A DNA stretch of 64,000 nt from Pseudomonas rubra (lineage in GTDB: Bacteria > Pseudomonadota > Gammaproteobacteria > Pseudomonadales > Pseudomonadaceae). Shown in pieces: positions 9,695-18,397 of the stretch. The translations under genes and the position numbers were made by a program. The stretch lies in assembly GCF_028656935.1 (NCBI RefSeq), contig NZ_JAMDGZ010000035.1, positions 145,754-209,753 of the forward strand, given 5' to 3'. The notes beneath the pieces are model-generated. The model made no database searches. It saw only the letters and a list, made by a program, of their open reading frames with translations, and was not told the DNA's origin. The stretch's first letter is position 1. Each line of letters starts with the position of its first letter.

Positions 9695-10573
9695 ATGAGC
9701 AAGGCGTCGATTCCGGTATTCAAACTGTATGGCGAGCAGTTGCAGTGGCCGACCCCGGACTTGCTGCACTGCGAGTCGATCCCGGTGCGCAGCCGTGTGC
9801 ACGATTGGGAGATAGAACCCCATCGACATGCCGACCTGTGCCAGTTGCTGTTCCTCTACACAGGGCAGGCTGAGATCGAAGTGGAAGGCCGGGTCCAGCG
9901 CCTGGATCAGGCCGCCATCCAGGTGGTACCGGCGTTGTGCGTGCATGGATTCCGGTTTTCCAGCGATGTCGACGGCTACGTGGTCACCCTGGCGGCGCCC
10001 CTGGTGAACGTGCTGCACACACAACTGGCAGGCGCGCCAGCGGCCCTGGCCCAGGCGGGCACTTACCTGGCAGGCGCTGACCGCACCCATTTGTACAGTC
10101 TGTTCAGCGCCTTGCAGCAGGAGTATCAGCAGGAGCAACCCGGGCGCGATTTGCAGTTGCGCTCGCTGATCAATCTGCTGGTGGTGTGGATTAGCCGCCA
10201 ATGCTTGCAGCGCCATGGCCAAGGGCTGGCAGTGGCGCGCGGGCGGGAGTACCTGGAGCGTTTCAACTCCCAGGTCGAGCAGCAGTTTCGCCAGCAGCCG
10301 AGCGTCGAGGCGCTGGCCCATCAAGTGGGGATTTCGGTGGCCCATCTGAACAGCATCTGCCGTGAACTGGCCGGGCAGTCGGCGTTGCAGATCATCCATC
10401 AACGCTTGCTGCTCGAGGCCAAGCGCGAGCTGATCTACACCAGCCTGAGCATCAAGCAACTGGCCGAAAGCCTGGGCTTTACCGACCCTGCGTACTTTTC
10501 GCGGTTCTTCCGCCGCCTGACCGGTAAGGCCCCCAGTGACTTTCGTCAGCAGGCTGCACGTCACGCTACTTGA
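9695..10573 (+). CDS. pobC: AraC/XylS-family activator of pobA (PobC/PobR type)
   Basis: A 292-residue regulator. The N-terminal half is a cupin-like effector domain (EIEPHRHADLCQLLFLYTGQAEIEVEGRVQRL, about 35-75). The C-terminal half carries the two AraC helix-turn-helices (SVEALAHQVGISVAHLNSICRELAGQSALQIIHQRLLLEAKRELIYTSLSIKQLAESLGF and the closing DPAYFSRFFRRLTGKAPSDFR). Pseudomonas pobA genes are typically activated by an adjacent, divergent AraC-type protein (PobC in P. putida, PobR in P. aeruginosa), unlike the IclR-type PobR of Acinetobacter. Position and family give the assignment. Its last codons overlap a small convergent gene by eight bases. Confidence 0.88.
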   Translation: MSKASIPVFKLYGEQLQWPTPDLLHCESIPVRSRVHDWEIEPHRHADLCQLLFLYTGQAEIEVEGRVQRLDQAAIQVVPALCVHGFRFSSDVDGYVVTLAAPLVNVLHTQLAGAPAALAQAGTYLAGADRTHLYSLFSALQQEYQQEQPGRDLQLRSLINLLVVWISRQCLQRHGQGLAVARGREYLERFNSQVEQQFRQQPSVEALAHQVGISVAHLNSICRELAGQSALQIIHQRLLLEAKRELIYTSLSIKQLAESLGFTDPAYFSRFFRRLTGKAPSDFRQQAARHAT

Positions 10574-10739
10574 GTGCGCTCAGTGTCGCGGTGTGCGGCA
10601 CGCAGTGAGCCAGGCTGCAACTGGCGGCGGAGTAAGGTTGATTGCGAATCTGTTCGACCCGGTAGGCTGCGGCGGCATACAGCCCGACGGCAGCGGCCAT
10701 GGCACAGACAACGGCGCATTTTCTGGATTTGACGCCCAT
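10566..10739 (-). CDS. Small single-pass membrane protein, function unknown
   Basis: A 57-residue frame opening MGVKSRKCAVVCAMAAAVGLYAAAAY. The basic N-terminus plus one hydrophobic segment (about residues 8-26) predicts a signal anchor or uncleaved leader; the tail is Cys/His/Ser-rich. An almost perfect AGGAGG lies eight bases upstream of the ATG at 10739 (a GTG three codons earlier is also in frame), which is the strongest reason to believe it is translated. It overlaps the end of pobC by eight bases in convergent orientation. I do not recognise a family. Confidence 0.5.
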   Translation of the reverse strand: MGVKSRKCAVVCAMAAAVGLYAAAAYRVEQIRNQPYSAASCSLAHCVPHTATLSALK

Positions 10740-10811
10740 GATGCTCACCTCCTGCCAACCACGTACAGGTGCTATTCAAAGCATAGGTCAGCTTGTCCAG
10801 GTACGCCCGAT

Positions 10812-11720
10812 CTAGAGCAGGTCGCGGTCCCAGATCGGCTCGGCGGTAAAGCGCTCGGCAAGGAAGTCGAGCATGCTGCGCAGGGTCGCCGGCATGTGCT
10901 TGCGTGAGGTGTACACGGCGTTGAGGTTCAGTTCCCGCGGTTTGGCCTGGGGCAACAGGCGAATCAGCTGACCGCTGCGCAGGGCGTCGGCGGCCTGGTA
11001 AGTCGGCAGCATCGCCACGCCCGCGCCGGCCAGTGCCGCCCGTTGCAGGGTCATGGCCTCATTGGCGCTGATATTGCCCTGCACCGGCACCGAGACCACC
11101 TCACCGTCCAGGTGAAAGTGCCAAAGGCTACGGCCGAAGTAGGAGTGGGTCAGGCAGTTATGCTGGCTGAGGTCCTGGACCTGCTCAGGCGCCGGGTGCT
11201 GCTGCAGGTAGGCGGGGGAGGCGCAAATCACCGAGCGGCAAACGCTCAGGCGGCGGGCAATGAGGTTGGGGTCCAGATCGTTGCTGGTGCGGATCGCAAG
11301 ATCGATGCGCTCATCCACCAGGTTCACCGTGCGGTCGAGCATCTGCAGGTCGATTTTCACCCCAGGGTAGCGTTTGACGTAATCGGCCACGGCGTCCATC
11401 AACTGCGCCTGGCCGAACGAGGTGCTGACACTGATGCGCAACTCGCCGCGCGGAGCATCGTTCGGGGTGCTGACGGCTGCCTGCAGGTCACCGGCAAGAT
11501 CGAGCATCTGCCGGCAGCGCGGCAGGGTTTCCTGGCCGGCCGCAGTCAGGCTCAGGCGCCTCGTAGTGCGCTGCATCAGGCGTGCGCCGACCCAGTCCTC
11601 AAGCTCGGCCAGGTACCTGGAAACCACCGGCCGGGAAAGCTCCAGATGGTCGGCGGCGGCCGATTGGCTGCCCAGGTCGACCACGCTGACGAAGACCCGC
11701 ATTGCTGTCAGACGATCCAT
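10812..11720 (-). CDS. LysR-family transcriptional regulator
   Basis: A 302-residue LTTR. The N-terminal winged helix (MDRLTAMRVFVSVVDLGSQSAAADHLELSRPVVSRYLAELEDWVGARLMQRTTRRL) contains the canonical helix-turn-helix, and the rest is a two-lobed effector domain. It belongs to the large CrgA/DsdC-like group with the RTTRRLSLT wing. It is divergent from the metallo-beta-lactamase-fold gene at 11825 across 104 bases, the standard arrangement for an LTTR controlling its neighbour. The effector is unknown. Confidence 0.88.
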   Translation of the reverse strand: MDRLTAMRVFVSVVDLGSQSAAADHLELSRPVVSRYLAELEDWVGARLMQRTTRRLSLTAAGQETLPRCRQMLDLAGDLQAAVSTPNDAPRGELRISVSTSFGQAQLMDAVADYVKRYPGVKIDLQMLDRTVNLVDERIDLAIRTSNDLDPNLIARRLSVCRSVICASPAYLQQHPAPEQVQDLSQHNCLTHSYFGRSLWHFHLDGEVVSVPVQGNISANEAMTLQRAALAGAGVAMLPTYQAADALRSGQLIRLLPQAKPRELNLNAVYTSRKHMPATLRSMLDFLAERFTAEPIWDRDLL

Positions 11721-11824
11721 GATTTGCCCGCTTTTAGAAACAAACTAATCCTAAGCATCGCATTTTTTGTGACGGATCGTGCAACTAAGCTGTTGTTCAT
11801 CGCCCACCTCACAGGAATTGCCCG

Positions 11825-12706
11825 ATGCCTCGTTCGTTTTCCCTACGCCGCCTGCTGCTGGCCTTCGCAACGCTGGGGGCCATGGCCCAGGCTTCAGCCG
11901 CCGAGCCGCTGAGCCTGGATGTCTACAACCCCGATACCAACGCCCTGTTTCCGGTCAGTTCGGTGATCGTCAGCGGCAAGCATGATGCCATTCTGGTCGA
12001 TGCCCAGTTCGGCAAGGGCCAGGCGGAGCAGGTACTGGCCAAGCTGCAAGCGAGCGGCAAAAATCTGACCACTATTTATATCAGCCACGGCGACCCGGAC
12101 TATTACTTCGGCCTGCAGACCCTGACCCATGCCTACCCCAAGGCCAAGGTCGTGGCGTCGGCGGCGACCGTTGCCCATATCAAGCAGACCATGGACGGCA
12201 AGCTCGCCTACTGGGGCCCGCAGATGGGCGCCGACAAACCGGAAAAATTGATCGTTCCGCAGGTGTTGCAAGGCAATGAACTGAAACTTGAAGGCCAGCG
12301 CCTGGAAGTGATTGGCCTTGACGGCCCGCAGCCGGACCGCAGCTTTGTGTGGATTCCATCGATCAAAGCGGTAGTCGGTGGCGTGGTGGTCGCCGAGAAT
12401 CTGCACGTGTGGATGGCTGATACCCAGTCGGCGCAATCGCACAAGGACTGGCTGGCGACCCTCAAGCGCATCGAACAGCTCAAGCCTGACACCGTGATCC
12501 CGGGTCACTACCTGGGCCAGAGCAGCCGCTCGCTCAAGTCGGTGCAGTTCACTGCGGACTATATCCGCGCCTTTGACGAAGAAACCGCCAAGGCTGGCAA
12601 TGCCGCGGAACTGATCGCGGCGATGAAAAAGCGTTACCCGGAGCTGGGCGAAGAGAGTTCGCTGGAGCTCGGTGCCAAGGTCGCCAAGGGCGAGATGAAG
12701 TGGTAA
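11825..12706 (+). CDS. Periplasmic metallo-beta-lactamase-fold protein with atypical metal motif
   Basis: A 293-residue exported protein. A Sec signal peptide ends AQASA before EPLSLDVYNP, and an AGGAATTGCCCG ribosome site sits just before the ATG. The MBL fold is visible: SSVIVSGKHDAILVDAQFG (first strands and conserved Asp), ISHGDPDYYFGL where the HxHxDH metal motif normally sits, and PGHYLG near the C-terminus. The second His and the Asp-His pair of the motif are replaced, giving H-G-D-P-D-Y, so metal binding may be altered or mononuclear. It is followed after 30 bases by a NAD(P)-binding protein, probably as one operon under the divergent LysR. A hydrolase role is inferred from the fold only. 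Confidence 0.8.
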   Translation: MPRSFSLRRLLLAFATLGAMAQASAAEPLSLDVYNPDTNALFPVSSVIVSGKHDAILVDAQFGKGQAEQVLAKLQASGKNLTTIYISHGDPDYYFGLQTLTHAYPKAKVVASAATVAHIKQTMDGKLAYWGPQMGADKPEKLIVPQVLQGNELKLEGQRLEVIGLDGPQPDRSFVWIPSIKAVVGGVVVAENLHVWMADTQSAQSHKDWLATLKRIEQLKPDTVIPGHYLGQSSRSLKSVQFTADYIRAFDEETAKAGNAAELIAAMKKRYPELGEESSLELGAKVAKGEMKW

Positions 12707-12736
12707 GCGTCAATTCATTCTGACTGGAGAGTTCCC

Positions 12737-13351
12737 ATGAGCAAGATCGCAATCATTGGTGCTACCGGCCGTGCCGGTAGCCAGTTGCTGGAAGAGGCCC
12801 TGCGCCGTGGCCATAGCGTTACCGCCATTGCCCGTGATCCTTCGAAGCTGCAGGGGCGTGAAGGGGTCAACACCGTGGCGCTGGATGTCAGCGACAGCGC
12901 TGCCCTGCAACAGGCCGTCGCTGGGCATGACGTGGTGCTGAGTGCTGCGCATTTTTCCAGCATCAAGCCACAGGCCATCATCGAGCCGGTGAAGAAGGCC
13001 GGGGTCAAGCGCCTGCTGGTTGTCGGTGGCGCCGGTAGCTTGCTGCTGCCGTCGGGGCATAAGGTCATCGACAGCCCAGATTTCCCCGAGGCCTACAAGG
13101 CCGAGGCAACCGCCGGTGGTCACTACCTTGATACCTTGCGTCAGGAACAGGACCTGGATTGGACCTTCCTGTCACCCTCGGCAGAATTTGTCGAAGGTGC
13201 CCGCAGCGGCGCTTACACGCTGGGCAAGGACCACCTGTTGATCGGCGCCGACGGCAAGAGCTGGATCAGCTTTGCCGACTACGCCATTGCCATGCTCGAT
13301 GAAGTGGAAAAGCCGGCGCACTCGCGCCAGCGCTTCACTGTGGGTTATTGA
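12737..13351 (+). CDS. NAD(P)H-binding protein, atypical short-chain dehydrogenase (NmrA/YwnB-like)
   Basis: A 204-residue Rossmann protein starting MSKIAIIGATGRAGSQLLEEALRRGHSVTAIARDP, with the GxxGxxG dinucleotide loop (GATGRAG, residues 8-14). It is the short, single-domain size of the YwnB/NmrA-like family rather than a full epimerase; no YxxxK catalytic pair is obvious. GGAGAGTTCCC precedes the ATG. Thirty bases after the MBL-fold gene, so probably co-transcribed with it. Its stop overlaps the 3' end of the convergent LysR gene by seven bases. Possibly a redox sensor or quinone/aldehyde reductase; the substrate is unknown. Confidence 0.82.
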   Translation: MSKIAIIGATGRAGSQLLEEALRRGHSVTAIARDPSKLQGREGVNTVALDVSDSAALQQAVAGHDVVLSAAHFSSIKPQAIIEPVKKAGVKRLLVVGGAGSLLLPSGHKVIDSPDFPEAYKAEATAGGHYLDTLRQEQDLDWTFLSPSAEFVEGARSGAYTLGKDHLLIGADGKSWISFADYAIAMLDEVEKPAHSRQRFTVGY

Positions 13352-14226
13352 GGGGCCTGGGCCTGCTCGCACAACCAGGCGAGCAGTTCCGTCATAGCCG
13401 CTGAAGCCGCCCCTTGGGGTCGCACCAGGTAATAGGCCTGGCCGGTGCTGACCTTGAGTGCAAACGGGGTGACCAACCGACCGCACTTGAGGTCATCGCC
13501 GATCAGCGCCCGGTCGCCGATGGCTACCCCGGTTCCCTGGGAGGCCATCGACATGGCCATGTCCAGGGTTTCGAAATGCTGGCCCTTGCCCTGGCGGGGC
13601 AGGCTCGCCCCGGCGGCGCTGAGCCAGGCGTTCCAGTCGCGTTGGTCGCGGGTCGGATGCAGGAGCATGTGCTGGTCAAGGTCGGCGACCTGCTGCAAGG
13701 GCAGGGCGCCGCTGAGCAGTTGCGGCGCACACACCGGCGTCAGTTGTTCATCGAACAGTTTCAGGGTCGGCAGGCCATGGTTGGGCCGAGCGCCATAGAC
13801 CACCGCGGCATCGAATACTTCGTGACGAAAATCCACCCCATGCTGCACCGTGGTGGTCAGCTCCACCGGCGCGTCCGGGCGCAGCGCTTGCCACTCCATC
13901 AGGCGCGGCAGCAGCCAGCGCATCACGCAGGTCGGCGCCTTGAGCTGCAATGTGGTACTGCGTGCGCCGACCTGGCGCACCCCTTCTTCGAGCAAGGCGA
14001 ATACCTGCTGCACTCGTGGCAGCCAGTCCTGGCCTTCGCGGGTCAGGCTCAGGCCTCGAGCCTGGCGCAGGAACAGCGGGTAGCCCAGGTGTTCTTCCAG
14101 CCCGGCGATCTGCCGGCTTACTGCCCCTTGGGTGATATGCAACTGTTGCGCAGCGCGGGTGAAGTTGCAGCACTGGGCCGTGATCAGAAAGGTGTGCAGG
14201 GCAGGCAGGGGAGGCAGGCGTTTCAT
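13345..14226 (-). CDS. LysR-family regulator (GcvA-like)
   Basis: A 293-residue LTTR with N-terminal helix-turn-helix LHTFLITAQCCNFTRAAQQLHITQGAVSRQIAGLEEHLGYPLFLRQARGL. The alternation LPPLPALHTF...AVSRQI is typical of the GcvA/AmpR branch, which often controls amino-acid metabolism. It is divergent from the aruI-like decarboxylase across about 107 bases, so it is the likely regulator of that gene and the following aldehyde dehydrogenase. This is inferred from position; no operator could be defined with confidence. Confidence 0.88.
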   Translation of the reverse strand: MKRLPPLPALHTFLITAQCCNFTRAAQQLHITQGAVSRQIAGLEEHLGYPLFLRQARGLSLTREGQDWLPRVQQVFALLEEGVRQVGARSTTLQLKAPTCVMRWLLPRLMEWQALRPDAPVELTTTVQHGVDFRHEVFDAAVVYGARPNHGLPTLKLFDEQLTPVCAPQLLSGALPLQQVADLDQHMLLHPTRDQRDWNAWLSAAGASLPRQGKGQHFETLDMAMSMASQGTGVAIGDRALIGDDLKCGRLVTPFALKVSTGQAYYLVRPQGAASAAMTELLAWLCEQAQAPQ

Positions 14227-14333
14227 CGGCTTTAGCCATGATCTGAGGACATGGCTAGTATGAGCTTTTTTGCATTGTGCAGGTAGCCGTCGGGCGGTCC
14301 AATAAAGGCCGTTTCCCGAACAACTACAGGCAT

Positions 14334-15977
14334 ATGATCATGGTAACTTGCGGCGAAGTACTGGTAAAACTCCTTGAAGACTATGGTGTTGACCATGTCT
14401 TCGGGATTCCCGGCGTGCATACCGTGGAGCTCTATCGCGGCCTGGCGCGTTCAAGCATCCGCCACATCACCCCGCGCCACGAGCAAGGCGCAGGCTTCAT
14501 GGCTGACGGCTATGCGCGTACCCGTGGCAAGCCGGGCGTGTGCTTCATCATCACCGGCCCAGGCATGACCAATATCACCACCGCCATGGGCCAGGCCTAC
14601 GCCGATTCGATTCCGATGCTGGTGATTTCCAGCGTGCAGTCACGCGACCAGCTTGGCGGCGGGCGCGGCAAGCTGCATGAGCTGCCAGCGCAAGGCAATC
14701 TGGTGGCTGGGGTGGCGGCGTTCTCCCACACCTTGATGAGCGCTGATGACCTGCCGTCGGTACTGGCCCGTGCTTTTGCAGTGTTTGATGGCGCCCGTCC
14801 GCGCCCGGTGCATATCGAGATTCCGCTGGATGTACTGGTGCAAGAGGCTGACCACCTGCTGGCCAGTGCGCCGGTGCGTATCGCTCGCGCCGGCGCTGCG
14901 CCTGCGCCCGTTGCGCAAATGGCCGGGATGCTGGCGGCAGCGCGTCGCCCACTGATTTTGGCCGGTGGCGGTGCCATCGATGCCAGCGCCGCGCTGACCC
15001 GCCTGGCTGAGTACCTGCAGGCACCGGTAGCGCTGACCATCAACGCCAAGGGCGTATTGCCGGCCAGCCACCCGTTGCAGATCGGCTCGACCCAATCGTT
15101 GCTGGCCACTCGCGCCCTGGTCGCCGAGGCCGATGTGGTGCTGGCGATAGGCACCGAGCTTGCCGAGACCGACTACGACGTGACCTTCAAGGGCGGCTTC
15201 GAGATCCCGGGCGAGCTGCTGCGCATCGATATCGACCCCGACCAGACCGTACGCAACTACCCGCCGAAGGTCGCCCTGGTCGCTGATTCGACCCTTGCTA
15301 CCCAGGCCTTGCTGGTCGCCCTGGCCGAACAACCGGCACCTGTGCGCAGCAGCGAGTGGGGCGCGGCGCGTGCCGCACGCCTGCGTGAAGTGCTGGAAAG
15401 CGAGCGCGACCTGCCGATGCGCAGCCAGACGCGCATGCTCAACACTATTCTCGAAACCCTGCCCGGCGCAGTGCTGGTCGGGGATTCGACGCAACCGGTG
15501 TACACCGGCAACCTGACCCTGGACATGGACCAACCGCGGCGCTGGTTCAACGCCTCGACCGGCTATGGCACCCTGGGGTACGCACTGCCAGCGGCCATGG
15601 GCGCCTGGTTGGGCAGCGCGCAGGCGGCGGCCGAGCGCGCACCGGTGGTGTGCCTGATCGGCGATGGCGGCCTGCAGTTCACCCTGCCGGAGCTGGCCAG
15701 TGCCCGTGAGGCGCAGGTACCGCTGATCGTGCTGCTGTGGAATAACCAGGGTTATGAAGAGATCAAGCGCTACATGGTCAACCGCGCCATCGAACCGGTC
15801 GGCGTCGATATCTACACCCCTGATTTTATCGGTGTCGCCAAGGCCCTGGGCTGCAGTGCCGAGTCAGTGGGTGACGTCGCCCAACTGCGCGAAGCCTTGC
15901 GCCAGGCCTGCGATCGCAAGGGCCCGAGCCTGATCGAAATCGACCAGGCCACCTGGATGCAGGCGGTGCCAGCATGA
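14334..15977 (+). CDS. aruI: Thiamine-diphosphate-dependent 2-oxo-acid decarboxylase, AruI-like
   Basis: A 547-residue ThDP enzyme of the acetolactate synthase/decarboxylase superfamily. The N-terminal PYR domain has the activating Glu in PRHEQGAGFMADGYARTRGKPGVC. The C-terminal PP domain has the GDGGLQFTLPELASAREAQVPLIVLLWNNQGY cofactor motif (GDG followed by NN). The sequence resembles 5-guanidino-2-oxopentanoate decarboxylase (AruI) of the arginine transaminase pathway, which yields 4-guanidinobutanal. The start at 14334 is chosen because the preceding codons lie in the divergent promoter; an ATG six bases later is equally possible. It overlaps the aldehyde dehydrogenase by four bases, consistent with a decarboxylase-dehydrogenase pair. 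The AruH transaminase partner is absent here, so another keto acid could be the substrate. Confidence 0.78.
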   Translation: MIMVTCGEVLVKLLEDYGVDHVFGIPGVHTVELYRGLARSSIRHITPRHEQGAGFMADGYARTRGKPGVCFIITGPGMTNITTAMGQAYADSIPMLVISSVQSRDQLGGGRGKLHELPAQGNLVAGVAAFSHTLMSADDLPSVLARAFAVFDGARPRPVHIEIPLDVLVQEADHLLASAPVRIARAGAAPAPVAQMAGMLAAARRPLILAGGGAIDASAALTRLAEYLQAPVALTINAKGVLPASHPLQIGSTQSLLATRALVAEADVVLAIGTELAETDYDVTFKGGFEIPGELLRIDIDPDQTVRNYPPKVALVADSTLATQALLVALAEQPAPVRSSEWGAARAARLREVLESERDLPMRSQTRMLNTILETLPGAVLVGDSTQPVYTGNLTLDMDQPRRWFNASTGYGTLGYALPAAMGAWLGSAQAAAERAPVVCLIGDGGLQFTLPELASAREAQVPLIVLLWNNQGYEEIKRYMVNRAIEPVGVDIYTPDFIGVAKALGCSAESVGDVAQLREALRQACDRKGPSLIEIDQATWMQAVPA

Positions 15978-17407
15978 TCAAGCTGCCTGGTCTCTACATC
16001 GAAGGCGTCTGGCAGCATGGCTCCCAGACACTGACAGTGATCAACCCGAGCAATGAGCAGGTGCTGGCCGAAGTGGCCGGTGGCGATGCCGCGGCGGTCG
16101 AGCGGGCAACGCTGGCGGCCCAGGCGGCGTTTATTGAGTGGTCCGCGTCCAGCGGGCCGACCCGTGCGGCCCTTCTGCGGGCCATTGCCGAGGGCGTTGA
16201 AGCACGCCGCGAGCGCCTGGTGCAGTTGCAAGCCAGCAACAACGGCAAGCCGCTGGCTGAAGCCCATATCGATGTCGATGATGTTGTCGCCACTTTCGGC
16301 TATTACGCGGAGCTTGCGGACAACCTTGGACGCGACCGCTCGGTGGCGCTGCCCAGCGAAGACTTTGTCGCCCGGGTGCGTCGTGAAGCGTGCGGCGTGG
16401 TCGGTCTGATCGTGCCGTGGAACTTCCCCATGGTCACCACCGCCTGGAAGCTGGCGCCAGCCTTGGCGGCAGGTTGCTGTGTGGTGCTCAAACCTTCGGA
16501 AGTCACGCCGCTGGCCGAGCTGGAACTGGCAGCGATCATCGCCGAAACAGGGCTGCCGGAAGGGGTGTTCAACCTGGTTTGTGGTACTGGGCTAGCAGTG
16601 GGTGCACCGTTGGCGGGTGATCCGCGTATCGCCAAGATTTCCTTCACCGGCAGCAATGCGGTGGGGGTGCAGGTCATGCAGCGGGCGGCGGAGACGATCA
16701 AGGGCGTGAGCCTGGAACTGGGCGGCAAGTCGTCCTTGTTGGTGCTCGAAGAAGCCGACCTGGCGCTTGCGGTGGAGCTGGCCTGCCTGGGTGGTTTTTT
16801 CAATGCCGGGCAAATGTGCTCGGCCACCAGCCGGGTGCTGGTAGCCGAAACCCTGTACCCGGCCTTTATCGATGCGCTGAAGGCTCGCACTGAGGCGATT
16901 CGTGTCGGTGAGCCGTTCAGTGGTGCAAGCGAAATGGGCCCACTGGTCAATCAGGCCCAGTACCAGCGGGTCCAGGCGCACATCACCGCGGGTGTGCAAG
17001 CGGGGGCGCAGTTGCTTTGTGGTGGTTCACGGCCGGCGGATCTGCCTTGTGGTTATTTCGTCAGCCCTACAGTGTTCACCGAGGTGCCGCTGGACAGCGC
17101 CTTGTGGCGCGAGGAGATCTTTGGCCCGGTGTTGTGCGTGCGTTCGTTTGCCACTGAAGCCGAGGCGCTGGCGCTGGCCAACGACACCGAATTCGGCCTG
17201 GTGGCCAGTGTGCTCAGCCGTGACTTGCAGGCGGCTGAGCGGGTCGCCAATGGGCTGCAGGCGGGGCTGGTATGGATCAACGCGCCGCAGGTGATCTTCC
17301 CGCAGACCGCTTGGGGTGGATACAAGCAAAGCAGCCTGGGGCGGGAGCTGGGACCTTGGGGGTTGAGTGCGTTTCAGGAGATCAAACACGTGGTCAGGGC
17401 AATCTAA
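15974..17407 (+). CDS. Aldehyde dehydrogenase, probable 4-guanidinobutanal or amino-aldehyde dehydrogenase
   Basis: A 477-residue NAD(P)-dependent aldehyde dehydrogenase of the betaine-/aminobutyraldehyde type. The catalytic Cys is in FFNAGQMCSATSRVL and the general-base Glu in VSLELGGKS. The cofactor region carries PWNFPMVTTAWKLAPALAAGC, and the C-terminus has the EEIFGPVLCV and NDTEFGLVASV motifs. ATGA overlap with the upstream decarboxylase indicates coupled translation, so the substrate is probably the aldehyde that enzyme releases. If the pair acts in the arginine transaminase route, this step gives 4-guanidinobutyrate. Convergent with the AraC regulator, overlapping it by four bases. 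Confidence 0.88.
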   Translation: MIKLPGLYIEGVWQHGSQTLTVINPSNEQVLAEVAGGDAAAVERATLAAQAAFIEWSASSGPTRAALLRAIAEGVEARRERLVQLQASNNGKPLAEAHIDVDDVVATFGYYAELADNLGRDRSVALPSEDFVARVRREACGVVGLIVPWNFPMVTTAWKLAPALAAGCCVVLKPSEVTPLAELELAAIIAETGLPEGVFNLVCGTGLAVGAPLAGDPRIAKISFTGSNAVGVQVMQRAAETIKGVSLELGGKSSLLVLEEADLALAVELACLGGFFNAGQMCSATSRVLVAETLYPAFIDALKARTEAIRVGEPFSGASEMGPLVNQAQYQRVQAHITAGVQAGAQLLCGGSRPADLPCGYFVSPTVFTEVPLDSALWREEIFGPVLCVRSFATEAEALALANDTEFGLVASVLSRDLQAAERVANGLQAGLVWINAPQVIFPQTAWGGYKQSSLGRELGPWGLSAFQEIKHVVRAI

Positions 17408-18333
17408 AGCGCATTGCGCAATTTGGCCAAGTCCCTTACCGGAGGAGCCCCATACAACCGGCTGTATTCCCGGCTGAACTGCGAGGGGCTTTCATAGCCC
17501 ACCCGATAACCGGCCACCGCCGCTTCCAGCCCGTCATTGAGCATCAGCCGTCGCGCTTCCTGCAGGCGCAGCTGCTTCTGGTACTGCAACGGGCTCATGG
17601 AGGTCAGTGCCTTGAAGCGGTGATGCAAGGTCGAGGTGCTCAGGTTGACCTCCCGCGCCAGTTCATCGATGCGCAGCGGTCGATGGAAATGTTGATTGAG
17701 CCATTCGATGGCCTGGCACACCCGGTGGGTCTGGCTGTTGGCCATGGCAATTTCATAGAGCCGATAACCCTGTGGCCCACGCAGCAGCCGGTAGAGGATC
17801 TCGCGCTGGATCAGCGGTGCAAGGATCGGGATGTCCTTGGGCGAATCCAGCAGGCGAATCAACCGCAACAGCGCATCGAGCAGCAGCGGGTCGGTACGCT
17901 CCACATACAGGCCGCGGCCCGACGGCAGCGCCGGTACGCCCAGAGGGCCGGCATCGGCCAGCAGGTTGTTGATCTGCGCCGGGTCAATGTTCAGGCGCAG
18001 GCCCAGGCTGGGGTTTGCCGGGCTGGCTTCCAGCAGCACGCCGCTGATCGGCAATGCCACCGAGACCACCATGTAATGCAACGGGTCATACATGTAACGC
18101 TCATCGCCCAGGCTCACTTCCTTGCTGCCATGGGCCAGGATGCACAGCGCAGGTTTGGCCAGGGCCGGCAGCGAGCGTACGCTTTCTTCGTAGCGCGCCA
18201 GAAACAGGTCCTCGACCACCGACTCGTCACCCGCCTGGCGTGGCGCATGACGATGGATAAGTTCGGCCAGCTCCTGGCGCTGGTGCTCCAGGGCCGGGTC
18301 GAGGATCAGGCGGTCGGGGTCGATTGCAGGCAT
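17404..18333 (-). CDS. AraC-family transcriptional regulator with AraC_N effector domain
   Basis: A 309-residue regulator. The N-terminal domain (about 25-180; EDLFLARYEESVRSLPALAKPALCILAHGSKEVSLGDERYMYDPLHYMVVSVALPISG) is the AraC_N type found in many small-molecule sensors. The C-terminal domain holds the paired helix-turn-helices (LRIDELAREVNLSTSTLHHRFKALTSMSPLQYQKQLRLQEARRLML and the VGYESPSQFSREYSRLYGAPP signature). It is divergent from the monooxygenase-like gene at 18536; a perfect 25-bp hairpin lies in the region between. Regulation of that neighbour is plausible but unproved. Confidence 0.87.
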   Translation of the reverse strand: MPAIDPDRLILDPALEHQRQELAELIHRHAPRQAGDESVVEDLFLARYEESVRSLPALAKPALCILAHGSKEVSLGDERYMYDPLHYMVVSVALPISGVLLEASPANPSLGLRLNIDPAQINNLLADAGPLGVPALPSGRGLYVERTDPLLLDALLRLIRLLDSPKDIPILAPLIQREILYRLLRGPQGYRLYEIAMANSQTHRVCQAIEWLNQHFHRPLRIDELAREVNLSTSTLHHRFKALTSMSPLQYQKQLRLQEARRLMLNDGLEAAVAGYRVGYESPSQFSREYSRLYGAPPVRDLAKLRNAL

Positions 18334-18397
18334 CGGAATAATTCCTCAGAGAACGCCTGCAGGATAGGTTTGTGCAAGTCAGGGCGCTAGTCGAAAG

